Positions 9,965 through 19,001 of a DNA stretch of 64,000 bases are shown piece after piece. The stretch lies in NCBI RefSeq assembly GCF_002954715.1, contig NZ_MSCP01000003.1, positions 223,390 through 287,389 on the forward strand. The letters are read 5' to 3'. Each line of letters begins with the position of its first letter. Position 1 is the first letter of the stretch. Source of the DNA: Aliivibrio sifiae (GTDB lineage Bacteria > Pseudomonadota > Gammaproteobacteria > Enterobacterales > Vibrionaceae). Under the pieces are notes generated by a model. The model was not told the origin of the DNA, made no database searches, and was given only the letters and a program-made list of their open reading frames with translations. The translations under genes were made by a program, and so were the position numbers.

Positions 9965-11374
9965 ATGTCAGTAGAAAACGTATTAGCTCTAATTCAAGAG
10001 AACGAAGTAAAATTTATTGATTTACGCTTTACCGATACAAAAGGTAAAGAGCAACACATCTCAATTCCTTCTCATCAAGTTGATGCAGATTTCTTCGAAG
10101 ACGGCAAAATGTTTGACGGTTCTTCAGTTGCAGGCTGGAAAGGCATTAATGAATCTGACATGGTAATGATGCCAGATGCAGCAAGTGCGGTTCTTGACCC
10201 GTTTACTGCTGATCCAACATTAAATGTTCGTTGTGATATTCTTGAACCAACAACAATGCAAGGTTACGACCGTGACCCTCGCTCAATCGCAAAACGTTCT
10301 GAAGACTACCTACGTTCAACAGGTCTTGCTGATACCGTTTTAGTTGGTCCAGAACCAGAATTTTTCCTATTTGATGATGTTCGTTTCAATACTGATATGT
10401 CAGGCTCTTTCTTTAAGATTGATGATATTGAAGCGGCATGGAACTCAGGCACGGAATACGAAGGCGGCAACAAAGGCCACCGTCCTGGCGTTAAAGGGGG
10501 TTACTTCCCAGTAGCTCCAGTTGATTCATCGCAAGATATCCGCTCTGCTATGTGTTTAATCATGGAAGAAATGGGGCTTGTGGTTGAAGCACACCACCAT
10601 GAAGTAGCAACTGCCGGTCAAAATGAGATCGCAACACGCTTCAATACGCTAACAAATAAAGCAGATGAAACTCAAATCTATAAGTATGTTGTTCATAACG
10701 TAGCTCACGCTTACGGTAAAACAGCGACTTTCATGCCAAAACCTCTTGTTGGTGACAACGGTTCAGGTATGCACGTTCATATGTCATTGAACAAAGATGG
10801 ACAAAACTTATTTGCTGGCGATAAATACGGCGGCCTATCTGAAATGGCTATCTTCTTTATTGGCGGTATCATTAAACACGCTCGTGCAATTAATGCATTT
10901 GCTAACCCAACAACTAACTCATACAAACGTCTTGTCCCTGGCTTTGAAGCACCTGTTATGCTTGCATACTCTGCGCGTAACCGTTCGGCTTCTATCCGTA
11001 TCCCAGTGGTACCAAGCCCGAAAGCACGTCGTATCGAAGTTCGTTTTGGTGACCCAGCAGCTAACCCATACTTAAGTTACTCTGCAATGCTAATGGCTGG
11101 TCTTGACGGCATTAAGAACAAGATCAATCCAGGCGAAGCAATGGATAAAGATCTATATGACCTTCCCGCGGAAGAAGCGGCAGAAATTCCAAAAGTTGCA
11201 GAATCTCTAGATATCGCATTACAAGCTCTAGATTCAGATCGTGAATTCTTAACGGCTGGTGGCGTATTCTCTAATGACTTCATTGATTCTTACATCAATC
11301 TTAAAGCTCAAGATGTTGCTGCTATCAACACTGCAGTTCATCCACTTGAGTTTGAAATGTATTACTCAGTTTAA
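9965..11374 (+). CDS. glnA: Glutamine synthetase, type I
   Basis: Dodecameric enzyme making glutamine from glutamate, ammonia and ATP; the main route of ammonia assimilation under nitrogen limitation. 469 residues, same as E. coli. Recognisable elements are the DGSS motif near residue 51, the [10 protein letters not shown] metal site near 129, the ATP-site motif [14 protein letters not shown] near 260 and the adenylylation tyrosine in DLYDLPAEE near residue 397. Adenylylation control by GlnE is therefore expected. Driven by a sigma-54 promoter with NtrC sites; ends in its own terminator. Confidence 0.98.
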   Translation: MSVENVLALIQENEVKFIDLRFTDTKGKEQHISIPSHQVDADFFEDGKMFDGSSVAGWKGINESDMVMMPDAASAVLDPFTADPTLNVRCDILEPTTMQGYDRDPRSIAKRSEDYLRSTGLADTVLVGPEPEFFLFDDVRFNTDMSGSFFKIDDIEAAWNSGTEYEGGNKGHRPGVKGGYFPVAPVDSSQDIRSAMCLIMEEMGLVVEAHHHEVATAGQNEIATRFNTLTNKADETQIYKYVVHNVAHAYGKTATFMPKPLVGDNGSGMHVHMSLNKDGQNLFAGDKYGGLSEMAIFFIGGIIKHARAINAFANPTTNSYKRLVPGFEAPVMLAYSARNRSASIRIPVVPSPKARRIEVRFGDPAANPYLSYSAMLMAGLDGIKNKINPGEAMDKDLYDLPAEEAAEIPKVAESLDIALQALDSDREFLTAGGVFSNDFIDSYINLKAQDVAAINTAVHPLEFEMYYSV

Positions 11375-11410
11375 TTCTGACGTAACAAATTGAAATCATA
11401 TTGATGTTTT

Positions 11411-11441
11411 TAGGCTCGCTTCACAAGCGGGCCTTTTTTAT
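11411..11441 (+). terminator. Intrinsic terminator of glnA
   Basis: Stem GGCTCGCTT / AAGCGGGCC around a short loop CAC, followed by TTTTTT, beginning about 38 bases after the glnA stop. It would limit read-through into the DUF4124 gene and ntrBC. Confidence 0.85.
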
Positions 11442-11515
11442 ATTGGCAAAACCTCATTTACGCGCAACACTAACTCCTATTCATACAATAAATAATGACG
11501 TCTTATTGCATCGAA

Positions 11516-11682
11516 TTATACCAATGTAACTAATTAGATGATCTATTTATTACGCAGGAAAATCACTTAAGAGTAAGACAAAAATTCTTATAAGTAGTTA
11601 TTCTACAATAATAATTTTTAACGCAACTATTGAGTTATTTAACCAGTAATAATGACCAGGTAATTAATGGGATTGGTATTAC
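11516..11682. repeat. MITE-like element with imperfect terminal inverted repeats
   Basis: A non-coding stretch of about 167 bases in the 380-base gap between glnA and the DUF4124 gene. Its left end reads TATACCAATGTAACTAATTA. Its right end, read on the other strand, begins AATACCAATCCCATTAATTA, and the following bases GATGATC/CCTGGTC also correspond. The interior is AT-rich with no open frame. A truncated relative of the left end (CCAATGTAACTAA) occurs at 54154-54166. Similar ATACCAAT-ended repeats are common in vibrios and relatives, from memory. Confidence 0.65.
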
Positions 11683-11753
11683 ATAACCTAAACGAGATTT
11701 CATATATAAAGCCGTTTTGAAATCAAATAATAACCATCATCAATGGTGGAACT

Positions 11754-12293
11754 ATGCTTCATACCTACATAATTCTTTTATTTGTTAGTCTTTTCTCTCT
11801 TCCAGCAATGGCGGATGCCGTATATACATGGGAAGACAGTAAAGGCGTTAGGCATTTCAGTGATACCCCACCTCCTAGCAGTGTAAAATCAAAGCAACTC
11901 TCATTTTCTTCAACACCAAATGAAATTGAAAACATTCCAGTACCTTCGGCCTCAAAAAAAACCACCACAAAAAAGACAAGAAGCAAATCTAAAGAGACCT
12001 TAACCCCACTAGATATTTCTATAAGTAACCTATCTCAAGAAGAAACAATTCGCAGTTCACGAGGCCATATCATGGTGCTCACAGATCTTACTCGCAAGCT
12101 CACTGTTGGTGAAAAACTTCAATTAATACTCGATGGTTCACCTTATGGTTTGCCTCAGACATCTAGAGAATGGAAACTAACAAATATAGAAAGAGGCACT
12201 CACATCATTACCGTTGTCGCACAAAAAGACGGCAAGAGAATTGCATCATCTAAGATACTGACTGTGCACTTGCATCGACCATCCAAACTATAA
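11754..12293 (+). CDS. DUF4124 domain secreted protein
   Basis: 179-residue exported protein of unknown function. A signal peptide (residues 1 to about 20, ending LPAMADA) precedes a DUF4124 domain with the signature VYTWEDSKGVRHFSDTPP. A lysine/threonine-rich linker (about residues 65-82) follows, then a beta-rich C-terminal part that resembles a PEGA/carbohydrate-binding-like fold only loosely. It lies between glnA and ntrB, a position where such a gene is common in vibrios, but nothing in the sequence ties it to nitrogen metabolism. Periplasmic location inferred. Confidence 0.75.
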   Translation: MLHTYIILLFVSLFSLPAMADAVYTWEDSKGVRHFSDTPPPSSVKSKQLSFSSTPNEIENIPVPSASKKTTTKKTRSKSKETLTPLDISISNLSQEETIRSSRGHIMVLTDLTRKLTVGEKLQLILDGSPYGLPQTSREWKLTNIERGTHIITVVAQKDGKRIASSKILTVHLHRPSKL

Positions 12294-12363
12294 GCTACAT
12301 AGTGAATAGAGCGTATAAATTCACGTAATTTGGAGAGTCACTGCCTTTTAAGAAAGGTAATGA

Positions 12364-12380
12364 TGCACTAGAATGGTGCA
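12364..12380. promoter_or_regulatory. NtrC operator in the ntrB promoter
   Basis: TGCACTAGAATGGTGCA is an essentially perfect NtrC palindrome (TGCACyAnnnTGGTGCA). It lies only about 34 bases before the ntrB start codon. In E. coli an NtrC site at the glnL promoter represses it; the position here suggests the same autorepression of ntrBC. No sigma-54 promoter is visible beside it. Confidence 0.85.
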
Positions 12381-12413
12381 TTCAAATGTGATGACAAGGA
12401 TGTGGCTCTGATT

Positions 12414-13457
12414 ATGGATTTTTCAACACAATTACTGGATAACCAAGTAACCGCTATTTTATTACTTGATGACCAACGTAATATTCATTATGCCAACCCT
12501 GCTGCGGAGCAACTCTTTTCACAAAGCGCTCAACGAATGGCTGCACATGTCTTTGATGATCTTTTCCAACATACTAAATTTGATTTATCGACATTAATGA
12601 TCCCTTTAGATACAGGACAAAGCGTCACAGACAGCGATGTTTGTATGATAGTCAACAACAGTCCGTTATACATCGAAGTCACCTCAAGCCCCATTGAGAT
12701 AAGGAAATCACTGTATCTTTTGGTTGAAATTCGCCAAATAGAACAACAACGTCGCTTATCTCAAGAAATTAACCAGCATGCTCAGCAACAAGCAGCCAAA
12801 GTATTGGTACGTAGCTTGGCGCATGAAATAAAGAACCCTTTAGGTGGCTTACGTGGTGCTGCTCAATTACTAGAGCGAATGCTGCCAAACCCTGATTTAC
12901 ATGAATATACCCAAATAATAATCGAACAGGCCGATCGATTACGTAATCTCGTTGATCGCTTACTAGGCCCACAAAAACCGGGACAAAAAAAGCCTGAAAA
13001 TCTACACGCGATTATCGAAAAAGTACGCCAATTAATAGAATTAAACTCAAGTTATCAGGTTCGTATCATTCGAGATTACGATCCAAGTCTGCCTGACTTT
13101 GATATGGATGCAGAACAGATAGAACAAGCACTCTTAAATATCATCAGTAATGCGGCAGAAGTATTAAAAGAGCAACCTGATGGCACCATTACGCTGCGAA
13201 CTCGTACTGATTATCAAACTAATATTCATGGTCAACGCCATCGACTTGCAGTCAAAATAGAGATCATCGATAACGGTCCAGGTATTCCAAGTCATATCCA
13301 AGACACCCTCTTTTACCCCATGGTCAGTGCGCGTGAAGGAGGTACAGGTCTTGGCCTATCGATTTCACAAAACTTAATCGACCAACACAACGGTAAAATT
13401 GATGTCACCAGTTGGCCAGGAAAAACAGCATTTACAGTTTACCTACCACTTAAATAA
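12414..13457 (+). CDS. glnL: Nitrogen regulation sensor histidine kinase/phosphatase NtrB
   Basis: Cytosolic PII-controlled kinase/phosphatase for NtrC. A PAS domain occupies about residues 5-110, followed by the H-box LAHEIKNPLGGLRGAAQLL with phospho-acceptor His near 137. A HATPase_c domain follows, with N box, DNGPGIP and GGTGLGLS. The frame opens at GTG 12402, but AAGGA lies directly against it, so ATG 12414 is preferred (347 residues; E. coli 349). The start region contains an NtrC operator. ntrC follows after 56 bases. Confidence 0.95.
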   Translation: MDFSTQLLDNQVTAILLLDDQRNIHYANPAAEQLFSQSAQRMAAHVFDDLFQHTKFDLSTLMIPLDTGQSVTDSDVCMIVNNSPLYIEVTSSPIEIRKSLYLLVEIRQIEQQRRLSQEINQHAQQQAAKVLVRSLAHEIKNPLGGLRGAAQLLERMLPNPDLHEYTQIIIEQADRLRNLVDRLLGPQKPGQKKPENLHAIIEKVRQLIELNSSYQVRIIRDYDPSLPDFDMDAEQIEQALLNIISNAAEVLKEQPDGTITLRTRTDYQTNIHGQRHRLAVKIEIIDNGPGIPSHIQDTLFYPMVSAREGGTGLGLSISQNLIDQHNGKIDVTSWPGKTAFTVYLPLK

Positions 13458-13513
13458 TAAAAATAACCACCACAATGAAGATAAATTTATAAGTGGATTA
13501 CGGAGAAAAATTT

Positions 13514-14911
13514 ATGAGTAAAGGATTTATTTGGGTTGTTGACGACGACAGCTCTATTCGCTGGGTATTAGAAAAAACATTAACAAGCACTAATATGATG
13601 TGTGAAAGTTTTGGCGATGCAGAAAGCGTTATTCAAGCATTAGAACGCAATGTTCCTGATGTGATTATTTCAGATATTAGAATGCCTGGGATGGATGGCT
13701 TATCCCTGTTAAACCATGTTCAAGAGAACTACCCTGAATTACCCGTTATCATCATGACGGCCCATTCTGATTTGGATGCTGCTGTCAGCGCTTATCAAAA
13801 AGGGGCATTCGAATATTTACCAAAGCCATTTGATATTGATGAAGCACTCACACTTGTTGAGCGCGCACTTGCTCATAGCCAAGAACAAAAAAAACAAAGC
13901 AGTAATAAACCAAATAAAGAACATCATGTTCCTGAAATTATTGGGGAAGCACCTGCAATGCAGGAAGTATTTCGTGCCATTGGGCGCTTATCCCGCTCTT
14001 CCATTTCAGTATTGATTAATGGGGAATCCGGAACTGGTAAAGAATTAGTAGCTCACGCACTGCACCGCCACAGCCCACGCTCAAATAATGAATTTATCGC
14101 TCTTAATATGGCCGCGATTCCAAAAGACTTAATTGAGTCAGAGCTATTTGGTCATGAAAAAGGGGCATTTACTGGTGCAAATTCAGTCCGTAAAGGTCGA
14201 TTCGAACAGGCCAATGGCGGCACCTTATTTCTAGATGAAATCGGTGATATGCCATTAGATATTCAAACTCGATTACTTCGTGTTTTAGCTGACGGGCAAT
14301 TTTATCGTGTAGGCGGGCACTCTCCTGTTCAAGTCGATGTCCGCATCATCGCCGCGACACACCAAAACTTAGAGAAATTAGTTTCTGATGGCGGATTTCG
14401 AGAAGATTTATATCATCGATTAAACGTTATTCGGGTGCATATCCCTGCATTACGTGAACGTCGAGAAGATATTACGAAACTAACAGAACACTTCTTGCAT
14501 TTAGCTTCTAAAGAGCTAGGGATTGAATGCAAAACCCTCAGCAAAGAAGCGAGTAAAAAGCTCAGTGAATGCGCATGGCCAGGTAACGTAAGACAGCTAG
14601 AAAACACCTGTCGCTGGTTAACCGTAATGGCAAGCAGCCAAGAAGTTCTTGCTTCTGATTTACCGCCAGAACTATTCACAACAACCAGTACCATACAAAT
14701 CGCATTAGATTGGCAAACCCAATTAAGTGAATGGGTAGAAGAACAACTGTCTCAAGGAGAAGCTGATATTTTAAATAAAGTAATTCCTAACGTGGAACGT
14801 ATTTTACTAGAGAAGGCGCTCCATCATACCCACGGACATAAACAAGATGCAGCAAAGCTGCTTGGTTGGGGAAGAAACACGCTAACCAGAAAATTAAAAG
14901 AGATTGAATAG
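13514..14911 (+). CDS. glnG: Nitrogen response regulator NtrC (sigma-54 activator)
   Basis: Three-domain enhancer-binding protein of 465 residues. The receiver domain has the acidic pocket VDDDSS and phospho-acceptor D54 in [10 protein letters not shown]. The AAA+ domain has GESGTGKE (Walker A) and the sigma-54 contact loop GAFTGA. A Fis-type helix-turn-helix ([18 protein letters not shown]) closes the protein. The frame opens at a GTG at 13493, but ATG 13514 is chosen since GGAG sits 8 bases upstream and the N-terminus then aligns with E. coli NtrC. Second gene of ntrBC. Confidence 0.97.
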   Translation: MSKGFIWVVDDDSSIRWVLEKTLTSTNMMCESFGDAESVIQALERNVPDVIISDIRMPGMDGLSLLNHVQENYPELPVIIMTAHSDLDAAVSAYQKGAFEYLPKPFDIDEALTLVERALAHSQEQKKQSSNKPNKEHHVPEIIGEAPAMQEVFRAIGRLSRSSISVLINGESGTGKELVAHALHRHSPRSNNEFIALNMAAIPKDLIESELFGHEKGAFTGANSVRKGRFEQANGGTLFLDEIGDMPLDIQTRLLRVLADGQFYRVGGHSPVQVDVRIIAATHQNLEKLVSDGGFREDLYHRLNVIRVHIPALRERREDITKLTEHFLHLASKELGIECKTLSKEASKKLSECAWPGNVRQLENTCRWLTVMASSQEVLASDLPPELFTTTSTIQIALDWQTQLSEWVEEQLSQGEADILNKVIPNVERILLEKALHHTHGHKQDAAKLLGWGRNTLTRKLKEIE

Positions 14912-15117
14912 TACTTTTTAAACAATAAGTTAATCAAACCGATATAATATAAAAAGGGATAGTGGCTTAGATAACACGATAACTCCACTGAAGTTTTCTT
15001 CATTGTCGTCGATAACTTACTTATGTAGATGAAAGCTATATAAGTAGACATATTCTACTTTTCGGTAGAATGAATCGTTCGCAATAAACAGAATTGGATG
15101 GTGTAAAAAAGAGCTTT

Positions 15118-17670
15118 ATGAAGAATTTAACCACAAAAAAACAGTTTTCTTTAAGAACCGCCGTAATGCTTCCTTTCATTACGGTGCTACTGTTAACGCT
15201 CAGTGTGGTTTTTTACACCCAAAACAAAAGTTATGAAAAATTGGTTGATGATGTAAGCCAAAAAATACTCACATCTTATACCCAAAATACTCACGCTGAT
15301 CTTAATATATTTTTAAAAGCGCCCTATGTGGCGGTTCAAAATATGGTAGACCAAATACAGCGCTATCAAATGTACCAGCCAAATAACACAAAAAACATCC
15401 AACACTACTTAAGACACAGCCTACTTGAGGTATATACCGATTTACAACAAGTTGATGTACTCTCATTTGGTGGAGAACAAAAAGAATACATTGGCTTTCG
15501 TCGAGAGAGCAATAAAGGAATATCTTTGATGCTTCAAGATAAGAGAACGGGAAATGATCTCGTTATTTATCGTGGCAATCAAATATCCGAAGACATTCGC
15601 TCTATCATTCCAAATTACGATCCCCGTCAACGACCTTGGTATAGCCCCGTAGCGAATACATTAGACCCTGCATGGTCTCAAATTTATACCAATGTTGATG
15701 AACGCAAAGAAATCACGATTTCGACGATGCACCCTGTCTTTTACGGCAACGACTTTATCGGAGTGTTCGCGGCAGACGTAAAATTAGATTCTTTTAACGC
15801 TTTTCTTTATCAAGAAACAGAACATACTAAAGGCTCTATTTATCTTATCGATAATAAACAACGCCTCATTGCCCATTCAAATCCTGGCAGTGTTATTTCG
15901 CTTGGTTCACCAAGAAGCCCTAATGGAACGCGCCAACTAGCAATAGAAAGCCCTGATATTGCCATACAAAAAAGCGCGGAATACATCCAAGAAAAAAAGC
16001 TGGTCAACAATCAAGCTGCAACCGTATTTTGTTTCTCCTACAAAGGAGAACGCTACTTTAGCCAAATTACTCCATACCGAGATAATCATGGACTCGATTG
16101 GTATATCGTTATTTCTATTACAGAAAGTGATTTGCTAGGTCATTTACAACAAGAACAACGTAAAGGACTGCTCTTTGGTATATTGCTTGCCTTTACCGGA
16201 TTACTTATCGGCATCTATACCATCACTCAAGTCACAAAGCCGATCTTTACAACAGCCAATGCCGCTAGAAATATTGCCAGTGGAAATTGGAATAATAACG
16301 TTGAAGCCAAAGGCAGCATTTATGAAACAACCATGCTAATGAACGCCTTCAATGATATGACTCATAAACTACAATCTTCTTTTGAAGCAATGCGCCAACA
16401 GATAATCTTTGACCCTCTAACTCAAGTACTCAGTAGACAAGGTCTTATCGAACATAGTCGCACTATGCTTAGTAAACAAAAAGAATGTGAGCAAGGCTTA
16501 TTATTGATTGGCATCGATAATTTTAGAGACATTAACGACAGTTTAGGCATCTTAGAAGGTGACCAATTACTACAACGCATTACCGAGCGCCTGCAAGCCA
16601 GTTTCCACACCTCTAACATAGCAATTGCTCGTGTTGGTGGTGATGAATTTGGATTGTTCTTTTCTAATTTAGATAATATAGAGCAATTACAACAACATGC
16701 ACTCGACGTACACGCTTGCTTTATGACACCTTTCCATATCAGCGCTAATCCTACATTAGTCTCAATTTCTATTGGACTGGTCTACGATGACTTAAGTTGT
16801 GATGCAATGACTTTATGGTTAAGAAATGCCAGCATTGCTTTAAGCCAAGCAAAGAAAAACAATCTAGACACATCTCTTTATACCCCAGAGATGGCGGTCG
16901 CTTCACAGCACAAAGCGAACATCACAGCAGAACTGGCTTCAGCAATAGAAAACAACGAAATGCTGCCTTTTTATCAACCGATTATTGATATAAAAACAGG
17001 GGAAATTATTGGTGCAGAAGCTCTAATCCGTTGGATAAACCCACGAAGAGGCTTAGTTTCTCCGTTAGACTTTATTCCTCTTGCAGAAGACAACGGCATG
17101 ATTATCCCAATAGGTACTCAGATATTAACTCAGGCTTGTTTAGATACAGTAGATAGAATTAATAAAGGACTATGGCCGAAAGATTTCCATATGCACGTAA
17201 ATCTATCTGTTTGCCAACTAACGCAAGATAATTTCTTAGATGAGCTAGAAAACATTCTTCAAAAAACAGAGATACCAGCACAAAATTTAACTCTTGAAAT
17301 CACCGAATCTCGCTTAGTGAATCATGATAAAAGCACCACTAACACCATGCAAAAAATTCGTGATTTAGGGATTCAAATTGCCATTGATGACTTCGGCACA
17401 GGCTACTCTTCATTAGCCTATATCCATAAATTACCTTTTGATGTATTAAAAGTGGACCGTGCTTTTATTAAAGATCTGACTGCTGAGAATGTTGAATCGT
17501 CGATTGCTGCAGCGGTCTATAACATGACTAAAGGCTTTAACATTACTCTTGTTGCTGAAGGTATTGAGACACAAGAACAAGCCGAACTTTTAGCAAAATT
17601 AAATTATAACCACGCTCAAGGCTTTCTTTACAGTCGACCATTACCATTAACGGAATGGCCAACAGAATAA
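15118..17670 (+). CDS. Membrane dCACHE-HAMP-GGDEF-EAL c-di-GMP protein, both motifs intact
   Basis: About 850 residues. A transmembrane segment near residue 15 is followed by a periplasmic dCACHE sensor with the signature NYDPRQRPWYSP, a second transmembrane segment, HAMP, GGDEF and EAL domains. GGDEF is intact (RVGGDEFGLFF, near residue 507) but no RxxD inhibitory site precedes it. The EAL domain has all expected catalytic residues (EALIRW near 635, NLS, EITES, DDFGTGYSSL, KVDR, EGIE, QGF). Both synthesis and hydrolysis of c-di-GMP are possible. Frame opens at TTG 15094; ATG 15118 preferred. Paralogue of the gene at 19002. Confidence 0.85.
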   Translation: MKNLTTKKQFSLRTAVMLPFITVLLLTLSVVFYTQNKSYEKLVDDVSQKILTSYTQNTHADLNIFLKAPYVAVQNMVDQIQRYQMYQPNNTKNIQHYLRHSLLEVYTDLQQVDVLSFGGEQKEYIGFRRESNKGISLMLQDKRTGNDLVIYRGNQISEDIRSIIPNYDPRQRPWYSPVANTLDPAWSQIYTNVDERKEITISTMHPVFYGNDFIGVFAADVKLDSFNAFLYQETEHTKGSIYLIDNKQRLIAHSNPGSVISLGSPRSPNGTRQLAIESPDIAIQKSAEYIQEKKLVNNQAATVFCFSYKGERYFSQITPYRDNHGLDWYIVISITESDLLGHLQQEQRKGLLFGILLAFTGLLIGIYTITQVTKPIFTTANAARNIASGNWNNNVEAKGSIYETTMLMNAFNDMTHKLQSSFEAMRQQIIFDPLTQVLSRQGLIEHSRTMLSKQKECEQGLLLIGIDNFRDINDSLGILEGDQLLQRITERLQASFHTSNIAIARVGGDEFGLFFSNLDNIEQLQQHALDVHACFMTPFHISANPTLVSISIGLVYDDLSCDAMTLWLRNASIALSQAKKNNLDTSLYTPEMAVASQHKANITAELASAIENNEMLPFYQPIIDIKTGEIIGAEALIRWINPRRGLVSPLDFIPLAEDNGMIIPIGTQILTQACLDTVDRINKGLWPKDFHMHVNLSVCQLTQDNFLDELENILQKTEIPAQNLTLEITESRLVNHDKSTTNTMQKIRDLGIQIAIDDFGTGYSSLAYIHKLPFDVLKVDRAFIKDLTAENVESSIAAAVYNMTKGFNITLVAEGIETQEQAELLAKLNYNHAQGFLYSRPLPLTEWPTE

Positions 17671-17682
17671 GTTAACATCACG

Positions 17683-17709
17683 GCGCAATCGCTAAAATTG
17701 CGCTGTTTT
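17683..17709 (+). terminator. Terminator after the first GGDEF-EAL gene
   Basis: Stem GCGCAAT / ATTGCGC around a seven-base loop CGCTAAA, followed by TGTTTTC. It starts 13 bases after the stop codon. Confidence 0.7.
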
Positions 17710-17804
17710 CACCCGTTTTACTGCTGACATAATCATCATGACTCTCTATACTCATTCTTAATATTTATACGCATTCATGTCTTCTTTGTAGGAATAGTCC
17801 AATA

Positions 17805-18806
17805 ATGATAACTAAAACACTCCCTCTTACGGATCTTCACCGTCACCTTGATGGCAACATTCGCATTGAAACCATTTTAGATCTAGGCCAAAAATTTGGT
17901 CTTGCACTACCCGCTTATGACTTAGAAGCGCTACGTCCACACGTTCAGATCGTTGAAGCTGAGCCTAGCTTAGTTGCTTTTCTTTCTAAATTAGATTGGG
18001 GTGTTGCGGTATTAGGCGATTTAGATGCTTGTCGACGTGTCGCTTATGAAAACGTACAAGATGCAATGAATGCACAAATTGATTATGCAGAACTACGTTT
18101 TTCACCATACTACATGGCAATGAAACATAACCTGTCAATTGCAGGTGTTGTTGAAGCTGTTGTCGATGGCGTTGAAGCGGGTTGTCGTGACTTTGGTGTA
18201 AAAGCAAATCTAATCGGTATAATGAGCCGTACTTTCGGCCAAGAAGCATGTCAGCAAGAGCTTGATGGTCTATTGACTCAAAAGAACAAACTGGTTGCTA
18301 TCGATCTTGCTGGTGATGAATTAGGTCAACCAGGCGATCGCTTTGTTAGCCACTTTAAGCAAGTACGTGATGCCGATTTACGTGTAACCGTTCACGCTGG
18401 TGAAGCTGCCGGAGCTGAGAGCATGTGGCAAGCAATCAATGAGCTTGGTGCCGTGCGTATTGGTCATGGTGTAAAAGCCATTGAAGACCCAAAACTAATG
18501 GAATTCTTAGCGAAGAATAATATCGGTATTGAGTCATGTTTAACATCAAATATCCAAACAAGCACTGTGGCTTCATTTGAATCTCACCCAATCAAAACCT
18601 TCCTTGCCCATGGTGTTAAAGTCTGCTTAAACACAGATGACCCTGCAGTTGAAGGCATCGAGCTTCCTCATGAATACGAAGTAGCCGCGCCAAAAGTAGG
18701 TTTAACTCAAGAGCAAATCCGTCAAATTCAAATTAACGGTTTAGATTTAGCATTCTTATCAGAAGCAGAGAAACAAGCATTACGCGAAATCGCTGCTAAA
18801 CGATAA
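17805..18806 (+). CDS. add: Adenosine deaminase
   Basis: Zinc metalloenzyme converting adenosine and deoxyadenosine to inosine and deoxyinosine in purine salvage. 333 residues, as in E. coli. Metal and catalytic motifs are present: DLHRHLDG near residue 10 (two His), HAGEAAG near 199 (His, Glu), GHG near 222 and NTDDPAVEG near 278 (Asp pair). It is transcribed in the same direction as, and sits between, two paralogous c-di-GMP genes, but with its own flanking terminator and gap, so it is likely a separate unit. Confidence 0.96.
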   Translation: MITKTLPLTDLHRHLDGNIRIETILDLGQKFGLALPAYDLEALRPHVQIVEAEPSLVAFLSKLDWGVAVLGDLDACRRVAYENVQDAMNAQIDYAELRFSPYYMAMKHNLSIAGVVEAVVDGVEAGCRDFGVKANLIGIMSRTFGQEACQQELDGLLTQKNKLVAIDLAGDELGQPGDRFVSHFKQVRDADLRVTVHAGEAAGAESMWQAINELGAVRIGHGVKAIEDPKLMEFLAKNNIGIESCLTSNIQTSTVASFESHPIKTFLAHGVKVCLNTDDPAVEGIELPHEYEVAAPKVGLTQEQIRQIQINGLDLAFLSEAEKQALREIAAKR

Positions 18807-18826
18807 TTACACCTTCTACCGACTTG

Positions 18827-18855
18827 TCGCTACTTAATACGTTATTGAGTAGCGA
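18827..18855 (+). terminator. Possible weak terminator after add
   Basis: Inverted repeat TCGCTAC...GTAGCGA within 29 bases, starting 21 bases after the add stop. The following TACTTTCC is only moderately T-rich, so it may act weakly. Confidence 0.4.
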
Positions 18856-19001
18856 TACTTTCCACCATAAATCACTTTCACCCCATATAAAAAACCAATT
18901 AATAGCCATCTTATTTTCAAGACATCTTATTACCAATAAACTTGATAGCATACGCCACTCAACTTTCCCCCATGGACGATAACTTTTTTGGTCATTGCTT
19001 T

